A DNA stretch of 64,000 bases from Rhizopus sp. PT2906. Taxonomy: Eukaryota; Mucoromycota; Mucoromycetes; Mucorales; Rhizopodaceae. The DNA lies in NCBI GenBank assembly GCA_025529335.1, contig JAMYHX010000005.1, positions 62,001 through 126,000 on the forward strand, in the 5' to 3' direction. Of this stretch, positions 13,385-22,917 are shown one piece after another (positions within the stretch are counted from its first letter, which is position 1; each line of letters opens with the position of its first letter). The translations under genes were made by a program, and so were the position numbers. The notes beneath the pieces were generated by a model that made no database searches, had not been told where the DNA came from, and saw only the letters and a list, made by a program, of their open reading frames with translations.

Positions 13385-14540
13385 GTCTTTCTAAATGAAT
13401 GTTTGATGGTAACTCTTCTACTTGATTACTTCTTAATACAACTTCTCTATAAAGCTGTTCAACTTGAAGCTTCCACGAACTGGTAACTTCGTCAGGTCTT
13501 AAATTCTCTACAGCTTCTTTCAGCGTATTCAATTTTTGCACCATGTCTTCTTGTTCTCTTTACAGCTCATGTTCAGGTTCAGGCTGCAACCCTTCAATGG
13601 TTGATACTTCAGTATAAGTTGGGCCTTTAAATGGAAAGCGTTAGAGTTTTCTTTTTCACGAGCATTTACATTTCTCACCTCTCCAAACATCATATTCAGT
13701 ACAACGTCCCAGAAGGAACACATACTTGCAAGCCCTGTTTCGGCATCGAAAGTTCGGGCAACTACAAGACTTAGCCGTATCATTTTCAACACGAACTTCA
13801 TAAGTTTCGTCTGCATTGTTGAACGACTGAACATTGTACAAGCTAGCTCTTTCCACCTCAAAAATCATGTCCATTGCCACATGGATGCTGACTTCTTCAG
13901 GTTCAAGCTCCCTTCTTCTTGCTTCTCTTGCTTTAGGTCCCATTCTTCCAACATTCATTCTAATACGATTTATGTTGCTCAGAAAGTCTTCTTCAACGTC
14001 ATTGATCAGGATATATACCAGTCTGTCTACTCTTCTATTTCTTCTTTGCAAGTAGATCGTCTTCAATTGGTTATGTCAACTCTCAATATAGCTGTTGGTT
14101 TCCATATTGGTGAAAATCTGTATTTGGTAGGCTCTGATCCACTTAAAGACGCGTTCGTGATCTAAGTAATAGTTTTTAACATAAAATATAAATGCTGGGT
14201 ATATACTGAATTTTTGAATGAATTGGTCAATCTTTCTAGTATACAGCTCTGCTACTTTCCTACATCGTCGCCTTTACTTAGGTAATGACAATGATACAAG
14301 GTTTTCCAAAGATATCCAGCTCGTGGTCTTCCTCTAGCTTCATTCAACTCTTGGTGTATAATTTTCCACAATCACTTTTTGTTAATAAACCATCTGAAGG
14401 TCCCTACACATATAATCCTCTTTATCTAATATAAGAACATCATTAGGATACCAATTCTGTCAATATATCTCTAATTCATACTTGGTCTGCTTTAAATATA
14501 CATCACTGCAAGCTTGATAAGAGAATTTATAAAAGTTAAT
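13385..14540 (-). pseudogene. Decayed MULE-type transposase with SWIM zinc finger
   Basis: Read on the minus strand, the segment shows IDQFIQKFSIYPAFIFY, then FTNMETNSYIES, a TGA where a Trp codon is expected, HNQLKTIYLQRR, NRRVDRLVYILINDVEEDF and a SWIM finger (CSCPNFRCRNRACKYVFLLG). A C-terminal tail continues to about 13385. The METN-YIES-HNQLK block followed by a SWIM finger is typical of Mutator-like transposases. Upstream pieces (RAGYLWKTLYHCHYLSKGDD, YPNDVLILDKEDYMCRDLQM) extend the relic to about 14540 but in shifted frames with stops. The copy is clearly non-functional. The Fanzor gene starts about 110 bp away in the opposite direction. Confidence 0.75.
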
Positions 14541-14649
14541 CGTTTTTCTGACATACAACAATTATGTTGTTAAAAAAAGTTGTCCAAAGCATTTGACAAA
14601 GTAAAACTGTTGTCGTATCTTTCTTTTTCCTTTTATTCGTAAAATCAGC

Positions 14650-16891
14650 ATGCCTCGTAAAGTGTTCATATGTACTACATCTTACATGAATTACTAATAA
14701 GTTGTGTAGGTAAAAGAGCTTCATCCTCTACAAACCCTCTTCCATTACCTAAAAAGCAAAAAACTATAAAAGACATTGTTCTGAATCCTTCAGATAAATA
14801 TATTTCGAGAAGATGCAAACTATCTTCTTTATTAAAAAAATGACTATAAAGAATATCGTGTAAGAAAAAAACCTAAAATCATAAGCACCCTATTATTATG
14901 GATAGTATTAAATAACTGTACTTTTATGCATAGCAAATACTTCGACAAGTATCAGAAGAGTTCTCAGCCTTGAGAGCAGATGCAATGAACTTTGGTCTTT
15001 TTATAGTGAGCAAATGGATTGAAAATGGGTTTTCTAGCAGTGACTTTCCGTTGATTACGACGTCCAAGTTTTGGACTCATTTGTATCGAAAAGTAGCAGA
15101 CGATAAAGCCAAGCGTAATGAAAGAATTGTAAGTCAAAACTATATCAAATTCTTAATCACTAATGAAATGTGCGTAGAAATTTTCCAAGAATATCAATGA
15201 TTGTTTTGAATTATAAATCTATTAAAGGAAGTCAACCATGTGCCAGGTTGGATTACGGATGGAAGACCGATGGACATATGGTGATAGTTTTGTTCATAAA
15301 AAATCCATAGGTAATGAAAAAACCTTTTTATACACTTCAAATATTGATCAATGATTCAAACAGAGCAAATACCGCAAGATGATAGTGAAATGAATTTTAT
15401 GAAAAGAAGGGTTAATCTGACCAACTGGAGCAAAGGGTTGTATCCCTTGAAAAAAGAGTCCATGGGCATAACACTGAACGACCGAATAATTGGTTCGGAC
15501 CCAGGTATGAACATCATTTTAAAAATATCAAGTAATATTTACAATATATATTGGCCTTAGAGACATATTTGTTCCAACGGATTGCTCAGCTGCTGAAATT
15601 GTAGACAAGAAAGCAGTTAAAGAAAACACTACAAAGTTTAGCAATGCGGAATACAAGTAAGTATAGGCTAGTTTATATAGTCTTCTGTTTAATGCCAAAA
15701 AAAACTTTTACTGGCGATTCGTTAGGATGCGCTCGGGTTTTGAGTGGGCAAGAAAGAATGAGTTGAAAAACAGAGAGACGGCAGGTATACAAGAGGTATA
15801 CAGTGAGATTCCTGTAGTGGACTCTGTAAATAGTAGTGAACTGTTGAAGTACTTGAGGACCGTCGGTAGAAACCGAGAAAAGTAGGTAGTTGAGTGACCT
15901 TGTTTGTCATACTTATTGTTTTGTATCTTGTAGGATTTTTGATTTTATGAAAGGTTATCGCCATCGTGAGACGAAGGCATACCTTTCTCAGAATAGACAA
16001 ATCACCGACAGCTATATGTGTGATCTCGTATTGGGTCAAACTGCCGCTGGTGCTCCTTATACCCTTGCCCATAGAACAAATTCAAAGAAACGAAAAAAAG
16101 GCAAGCAGAGTAGTTACAAAAGAAGCAAAGCGAACGGCAATCGCTTATGGCGATGCAAGCTTGACTGGAACCAAAGCAGGGTATACTCCCATCCCTGCGA
16201 AGGTAGATTAATATAGCAACTTTATCACTTTATTGAATAGGCTAATGTTCATTTTATATACAGAGAGTTCAAAGGGCATCGGCTCAGAGGGCATTAGTAA
16301 TTCCTGTTGATGAGTTCAAGACAAGTGTGTCCTGTTCCAAATGCCACCGACGTCTTGAGAACAAATACGAAAGACAAAAGCTTGTTTGCAACTATAAGTA
16401 AGCAGATCATTGTATTTGTAACATTAAATAACTTTAATTTTTTTCATGTTCAAAAGGAAAAAGAAAGTTCGCCTGCAAGGGGAAAAAATGCTACTCTACG
16501 ATGTTTGGACGATAACAAGAGGATTGTTGGTCGTACATCGGAGTGCCCACAAAGAGAACCCAGCAGTAAGTAAAATTACACATGAAGTCGTATACTAGGG
16601 CTATTACTGAACTTTATCTGAAGGCTATCCTCCGGCCATTTATCAGTTGAAACATTGTCAATTGTGTTCAGCTTCAAATGATCGTGATATCGTAAGTACA
16701 ATGTAAATAATAAGAGTATTAGTTTTAATGAGTGATAATAGGTATGGCAAAGAGATATAAATACTGCTTTGAATATACACTCCATCCTGGTGTCTTATGT
16801 AGAGCCAAACTACAGTATTTTATCAAGACATCCCTCTCTAAAAAGAGAATCAACCTCTGGTGGTGATCAAGCCACTTCACATCCACTTTGA
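14650..16891 (+). CDS. Fanzor (eukaryotic TnpB-like) RNA-guided nuclease homologue, intron-rich, two frame lesions
   Basis: Fanzor proteins are eukaryotic relatives of TnpB/Cas12 that cut DNA guided by an RNA from their own element. A multi-exon reading gives: basic N-terminus (TIKDIVLNPSDKYISRRCKL), helical region (ALRADAMNFGLFIVSKWIEN), RuvC-I Asp in RIIGSDPG near 15500, SGFEWARKNELKNRE, YGDASLTGTKAGYTPIPAK, ALVIPVDEFKTSVSCSKCHR with a first Cys pair, a second pair in LKHCQLC, RuvC-III Asp in VWQRDINTALNIHSI, and tail LKRESTSGGDQATSHPL before TGA at 16889. Introns carry GTAAGT-type donors. The frame breaks at two A7 runs (14834-14840, 16093-16099); removing one A at each restores continuity. 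The RuvC-I exon junction is ambiguous. The element ends are unknown. Confidence 0.72.
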
Positions 16892-16912
16892 TTGGTCCGA
16901 TGGATTCTTATG

Positions 16913-16930
16913 TCATCATTTCGATGATGA
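16913..16930 (+). ncRNA. UUCG-loop hairpin just after the Fanzor stop (candidate guide-RNA scaffold part)
   Basis: Seven perfectly complementary base pairs (TCATCAT with ATGATGA) enclose a TTCG loop, starting 22 nt downstream of the Fanzor stop codon. TnpB and Fanzor guide RNAs derive from the 3' end and downstream flank of their own genes. A compact stable hairpin at this spot is therefore a candidate piece of such an RNA, or simply a 3' UTR/termination structure. Only the hairpin is observed; the role is inferred. Confidence 0.3.
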
Positions 16931-17010
16931 TTTAAGTGTGTTTATATATATTTGTGGGTTTCTTGGCTTTATTGTATACATTTTTCTCTTTTATATTTAA
17001 TTAACAAACA

Positions 17011-18031
17011 ATGGCATTTCTGTAATTATTTGTTCAATCTACAAGTGATAGTCTCTTACTTATTTTTTTTAGTTCTGGAATCAAAAAGAACTTGAATAGA
17101 GCAGGCACAACAGTAAGAAAGTAATTATAGCAAAGAAACTTGACCTAAATAAGGGGGACTATAGATAAAGCAACGCACTGGAGGAACAGACAAGACGTTT
17201 GATAATGAATACGAAGAAGAACTTGAAAGATTTAAAGCGTAAGATATAAACAATAATAAAATACAATGTATTCATAATAAATAGACTAGAAAAGAAATCT
17301 GATAAGTTATCAAAGCATGCAAAACAATACATTGACTCAACAAGAGGTAGGAGAAGGAAATATAAAAGAGAGAGAATGCCCCTAACATGAATTTTAGCCA
17401 TTATTGCCTCACAAACACGTTTACTTCAAATCATCGAAAAGATTTACGGAGACAGTGCATTTTCTAATCCAGTCTTTGCTGAGTATAAGAGAGCATTGGA
17501 GACTATCGAAAAGGAAGCCAAGGATAACTTGGTAATATATAGAGAATATCATACAATGATAATGTACTTATATTTCATTAGGACCCTGCTTATCAAAAGA
17601 CAGTGATTGAACCATTAGCAAGATACGTTTCTTATTTCCCAGAAGTGAACGAAGCTATCAAGCGCCGTAATAAGAAATTATTGGATTATGATGCTCAACG
17701 TTCAAAGGTCAGAAAGCTTATTGATAAACCTAGTGAGGACCCTTCTCGCTTGCCAAGAGCTGAGCAGGAAGCTAATATGGCAAGAGAACTTTATGAAAAT
17801 TTAAATACTATTCTTATCAATGATTTGCCCAAACTTGTCGACCTTCGTGTACCCTACTTGGACCCTGTTTTTGAAGCCCTCGTCAAGACTGAGCTTCGAT
17901 TTGCACAGACTGGATATGAGCAATTGGAAGGCATGCGAGGTTCGATACCTGCCGAAGTCGAGGGTGGCGATAGACGCATTGATGAAGTCCTGCAACAAAT
18001 GCGTGAACTGACCATTTGCGGTAACTTTTAA
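17011..18031 (+). CDS. RVS161: BAR-domain protein Rvs161/Hob3 (amphiphysin family)
   Basis: The protein binds and bends membranes at actin patches during endocytosis, usually as a heterodimer with Rvs167. Six exons joined across short introns begin with MAFL (ATG 17011, exon only 11 nt) then SGIKKNLNRAGTT and give about 260 aa, matching the family length (yeast 265). The helical BAR core shows TFDNEYEEELERFKA, QYIDSTRAIIASQTRLLQII, DKPSEDPSRLPRAEQEANMA, VDLRVPYLDPVFEALVK and LRFAQTGYEQLEGM. There is no SH3 domain, which separates it from Rvs167. It is the first of four same-strand housekeeping genes. The first 11-nt exon is the least certain part. Confidence 0.9.
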
Positions 18032-18135
18032 AAGTGGCTTAAGAGCAGTCACATATACCTCTATTTTTTCCTCCTATTCTTTTATAGTCAATAAAACTAT
18101 TTCGTTGTTTTTTATTAAAACACATTACAGATAAC

Positions 18136-18730
18136 ATGCCCAAGGAATCTAAGAAAGAAAAGAAGTCCAAGAAGTCTGAAAGCTCTGAAGTTCTTCGCTT
18201 CCAATCACCCATCGCTCACCCTTTAGCCGATGATAAATTAGCCAAGAAAGTTTTCAAGACTGTCAAGAAGGGTAACATTTTACTCACAAATTCTTAATGA
18301 TTATACAACTCACAGACAAAACAAATTATATATAGCTAGCAAAGTAAAGCATGTTCGTCGTGGTGTTAAAGAAGTTGCAAAAGCACTTCGTAAGGGAGAA
18401 AAGGGTCTTGTTGTCATTGCTGGTGATATTTCTCCTTTGGACGTTATCTCACATATGCCTGTTCTCTGTGAAGATAACAATGTACCTTACATCTTTGTGC
18501 CCTCCAAGGAGCAATTAGGTGAAGCTAGTTCAACAAAGCGTCCTACTTCTGTCACTATGATCGTTTTGGGTGGTAAAAATAAAGATACAAAGGCAGCAGA
18601 AGATTACAAGGAATTATATGATGAATGCTATGCTCAAGCAAAGGACTTGGTAAGTCATTTCTTTGTGCTATAGAAAGAGACTATATTAATCATTATATAT
18701 TATCTTTAGGATGAAAAGCTTGTTTATTAA
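18136..18730 (+). CDS. NHP2: H/ACA snoRNP protein Nhp2 (L7Ae family)
   Basis: Nhp2 is a core protein of H/ACA ribonucleoproteins that pseudouridylate rRNA and snRNA. Three exons (18136-18271, 18336-18649, 18710-18730) join to 156 aa, equal to the yeast protein length. A lysine-rich N-terminus is followed by LAKKVFKTVKK, the RNA-binding signature HVRRGVKEVAKALRKGEKGL, VVIAGDISPLDVISHMPVLC and VPYIFVPSKEQLGEA. The last exon encodes only DEKLVY. It acts in the nucleolus. Start and stop are well supported; the downstream gene is TLS1 on the same strand. Confidence 0.95.
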
Positions 18731-18818
18731 TACTGTTTTGCACTGTAAATAAAAAATAAAGAAAGTACTGACAATAGATACTTTTCACAGTTATCAAGGA
18801 AATACGATTTACGTTTAA

Positions 18819-18839
18819 TGTGTGTGTGTGTGTGTGTGT
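18819..18839. repeat. (TG)n microsatellite
   Basis: Alternating TG for about 21 bp in the spacer between NHP2 and TLS1. Simple repeat with no evident function. Confidence 0.9.
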
Positions 18840-19017
18840 ATTTGAACATTGTAGGTTGCAAGGTTTGAACCTTTAGTCAACATGCTATTCTTTTTATTTT
18901 TATTTGTCAAGTTCAGCAATTTGATTGGTTAATTCATGTTCTAAGCACTGTCCTTTTTTTTCTTTGGTTCTCTTTCGAAATTGTTAAAAGGAAGAGTAAG
19001 ATTTTATAGACATAAAC

Positions 19018-20011
19018 ATGGATATTATTAAGAAACAAAAGAACTATAGAAAGAAGAAGATTGATGAAGATAGTCAAATCGAAGTAAAAGCAGTGGAAAC
19101 TAACACTGATGACGTGAGGTAGATTATATAATAAGAAATACATTAAACAATAAACTCATCATTTCCCCTAGTGCTGCTATTGAAGAGTTTCATGAAATAC
19201 GCAAGTTACGTCGTAAACAAGCTGGGATTGATGCAGAAAAGTTATCAAAAGGACTTGAGAAAAAGATTAGAAAGAAAAAGCAACAAGAAGGATGGAATGT
19301 CACAGTTGAACCCAAACCAAAACTAGAAGATGATGAGTTTAGCACAAGTAAAAAACTAAAACTTGACTCATTTACAACACAAACAAATACACTTGATGTT
19401 GATAAACACATGTAAGTGTAATCAAGTATCATAGTTCATTAAAATAACCAAATATTAGGATGGAATATATAGAGACTGAAATGAAAAAAAGAAGAGGATA
19501 TACACCAGAAGACGATGAAGAAGAAGATGATGAAAAGAATAAGGGATTTCATGATATTTATGAGGAATTATATCGTATTCCAGATCGACTAAAAGGAGAA
19601 CAAAAGGTGACAGAAAGCGAAGGCAATGTACAACTGTCTTCTCAAATGCTAACTGCTATCCCTGAAGTGGACCTCGGCATTGAGTAAGTATTGATAACAT
19701 ATATGCATATGAAGAGAATACATTAATAACTCCTTCTATAGTACCCGCTTACAGAATATTGAAGAGACTGAAAAGGCAAAGCGTAGGCTAATTGATGAAA
19801 CTCAAAAATTAGAACAAGAAAAGAAGGACGAAGAACGTAAGTGAGACATCTTCTTTATATTGATTATATACTCAACCCCTTTTTTATAGCCTTTGTTCCT
19901 GCTAACTTTGAAAAGCAGATACATCATGAGTTTAGACCTAGGCTAAATCAAAGATTAATGGCAACAGACGAGCAAGCAGTTGCCAGATTCAAGAAGAGAA
20001 TGAGAAAGTAG
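19018..20011 (+). CDS. TLS1: Tls1/C9orf78-family spliceosome-associated protein
   Basis: Members (human C9orf78/HCA59, fission yeast Tls1) bind Brr2 and affect splicing of selected transcripts. Five exons give a charged protein of about 265 aa starting MDIIKKQKNYRKKK. Family blocks are HEIRKLRRKQAGIDAEKLSK, MEYIETEMKKRRG, LSSQMLTAIPEVDLGIE followed by RLQNIEETEKAKRRLIDE, and FVPANFEKQIHHEFRP near the C-terminus. Introns show standard donors and acceptors. It ends RFKKRMRK at 20011, and NAA15 starts 147 bp later after a T-rich promoter. A nuclear spliceosomal role is taken from the family. Confidence 0.85.
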
Positions 20012-20158
20012 TCCTTTGATCTAATAAACTGTTGTTTTTTCGTGATAATCTACACTCAGTGTGTCGTGACTTGCAGCCTATCGAACTTGACATGCCTATA
20101 CTTTTTTTTCTCTCCTTTTTTTTTTTTTTTTTTTCGTTTGTTTTTTATTCACAACACT

Positions 20159-22777
20159 ATGGCAGCTAATAATAAGAGGGAGCTTCCTCCTAAAGAAGCA
20201 GCCTCATTTAGAAATCTTTTGGTAAATGCAAACTATACACGTGTTTATATATGTTTATTCATAATATTTCAATATAGAAAAATTATGAGCTTCGTCAATA
20301 TAAGAAAGGTTTAAAGTTGGCTGAATCTATTCTCAAGAAATATCCTGACCACGGTGGTAAGGACATGTTGACAAAAAGTATACAAATCTCTTGACACGCG
20401 CATGTAGAAACCCTGGCCATGAAAGGTTTATTTTTGAATAACCTTGAAAAGAAAGAAGAAGGCTATGAATATGTCAAAAAGGGCCTTCTTAAAGATTTGA
20501 CATCCCATATCTGTAACTTTCTAAAACATACACTCACACCCACACCACTCATTTCTGTTTATTAGGTTGGCACGTATACGGTTTATTATATCGAGCTGAC
20601 AAAAATTATGAAGAAGCAGCCAAGTGTTATGCGAATGCTTTAAAGTACAACAAGAATGATCCCAACATTCTTCGCGATTTTGCTATTCTTCAAACACAGA
20701 TGCGTCACTATGATGCACTTGTCGTAAGTAATATTCGTACAAATCAACAGCAGTTACTCATTTGACATAGGAAACTCGTACAAAACTTTTAGAATCCAAA
20801 CCCCAAAACTCTCAATACTGGCTTGGTTTAGCTATTGCTTACCAGCTTGTCAACAAACCAGAAAAGGCTGTCAAGGTCTTGGAAACATTTGAAGAAACAA
20901 AGATTCCCGTAAGTGTTCACTTTTTTATTTTGCAAAAAGGGACTCACCACGTTTCATATGTTAGGGTATTACGACCGATTTTGAAAAATCTGAGTTGGCA
21001 ATGTATCAAAACACCTTGTTGGAAGAAACTGGAAATTATCAGGCTGCCCTTGATCATCTCTTACAGATAGAATCCAAGGTGACCGACAAGAGATCATGGA
21101 AGGAAAAGCATGCCTTGTATTTGCTCAAGTTGGATAAAAAAGAAGAAGCCGAAATGGCCTATCGATTGCTGTTGGACGAAAACCCTCACAACATCAGTTA
21201 CGTGACCAGTATTTTATCATTAAAAGCTGCAGACAAAGGTAAAAGGAAGCAAAAGGGGTTCATATGATTTCTCTAAACAACAGTTATAGCTAGTAAAAAT
21301 GAAATTCTCGCCGAGCTTTTCACTCAATATCCTCGCTCGAAAGCAATCGAACAGTTAATCCTCGAATACGCTGAAGGGGAGTCTTTTAATGTCAAAGTTG
21401 AAGCTACACTTCAAAATGGACTGAGAAAGGGCATTCCTTCTTTATTTGCATCCATGAGAAGATATTATGCTAATGCTGAAAAGCAACGCGTTATTGAGGA
21501 TCTTGTTGTTGGATACAGTGTTTCATTGGAAAAGAACGGAACATTTGGCACAAGCACAGGTATTGTAAACAAAGAAAAGTGTAGGTTCTCTCCTTCTAAA
21601 AAGCTGTTGTATAGATAAAGAACCACCAACCGCCTTGTTATGGTGTTGGTATTATCTTGCCAAGCACTATGATTACCACCGTCAGTATGAAAAGGCTCTT
21701 GAGACAATCAACAAGGCCATTGCACATACACCCACTGTAGTCGAACTTTACATGACCAAGGGCAGAATCTTGAAACATTCTGGAAAGGTCGAGGAAGCTG
21801 CTGAAGTGATGAACGAAGCTCGTGAATTAGATCTTCAGGACCGCTTTATCAACTCCAAGTGCGCCAAATACATGATGCGAGCTGGTAAAATCGAAGAAGC
21901 CGAAAAGATCTTGAAGCTGTTCACACGTAAGGACGTTGAGCCTGTACAAGACTTGACCGACATGCAATGTCAATGGTTCATGGTTGAGGAAGGCCATGCC
22001 TACCTCCGTAAAAAGGAATACGGCAAAGCTTTAAAGCGATTCCATTCTATTGAAAAAATCTACACAGACTATTATGACGATCAATTTGATTTTCACAGCT
22101 ACTGTCTTCGTAAACTGACACTTCGCGCTTATGTTAATGCTTTGAAATGGGAGGATAAAAACAAGTTGAATCCTTTCTATCTCAAGGCTGCCAAGGGTGC
22201 AGTTGATGCTTATTTAGCTCTGGCTGACAAGCCAAAGACTGCGGAACAAGAAATTGACGAGTCCAACATGACAGAGGCTGAAAAGAAAAAGGCTAGAAAT
22301 AAAGCACGCAGAGCTGCCTTGAAGGCACAACAAGACGCTGAAGCTAAAAAAGGCAAGTAGAAAATATACAAAATAGATGAATGCATGTTATAACATGTGT
22401 GTATAGAAAAATTAAAGGAAGAAGCTGCTAAAGCAAAGACGGACAAAAAAGTGACTGATTCTGATCCTGATGGCGAAAAGTATGTCAGTACAGAGAAGCC
22501 TTTGGTGGAAGCTCTCAAATTTATCAAACCATTGGAACTTTTGACTCCTGAGTCAGCAGAGGTCAATGCTTTGGGATTCGAAGTGTACATTCGCCAAAAT
22601 AAGCTACTGTTAGCAGTTAAAGCTTTATCTAAAATAGCAAAGGCTGGCAAGAAAACTCCATGCTTTGAAAGTAAAATGGAACGGTTCGAGAAAGCTTATG
22701 AGGCACAACAAAAAGATTTAGATTCTAAAATTATTCAAGTTATCGATTCCCAACTTGCTGAAATTCGTAAACTTTAA
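20159..22777 (+). CDS. NAA15: N-terminal acetyltransferase A auxiliary subunit Naa15/Nat1
   Basis: Naa15 anchors NatA to the ribosome and positions the catalytic Naa10 subunit. The protein is about 800 aa across some ten exons, beginning [20 protein letters not shown]. It is built from TPR-like helical repeats: [60 protein letters not shown] and [21 protein letters not shown] basic region near the C-terminus reads [20 protein letters not shown], typical of the family. It is convergent with methionine synthase reductase, 140 bp away. Identification is very strong; internal exon ends are inferred. Confidence 0.93.
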
Positions 22778-22815
22778 AAGAAAGAAAGAAAGAAAGAAAG
22801 AAAAAGAAAAAAAAT
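22777..22815. repeat. (AAAG)n purine tract
   Basis: A tandem AAAG repeat of nine or so units begins at the NAA15 stop codon and grades into A-rich sequence. It lies in the 3' UTR shared by convergent genes. Confidence 0.85.
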
Positions 22816-22917
22816 AGAAAAAGTGTGCAATAAAAGTATCTTTTTTAAAAACCTGTGAGGATATATTCCTTCTTTAAGGTTTTTGTTTATTCAAAATATG
22901 CGTACAGTCTATATTAA

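Noticed and set aside
14831..14843. Programmed -1 frameshift at the in-phase A AAA AAA heptamer of the Fanzor gene
   Set aside because: A -1 slip leads to a stop after eight codons; the family frame needs a net loss of one A, the opposite direction.
13338..16968. Possible terminal inverted repeat pair (AAGCCA...CCACAAAATAT at 13338-13369 against the reverse complement near 16940-16968)
   Set aside because: Match is short, gapped and A-rich; it could be chance. Needs alignment against other copies.
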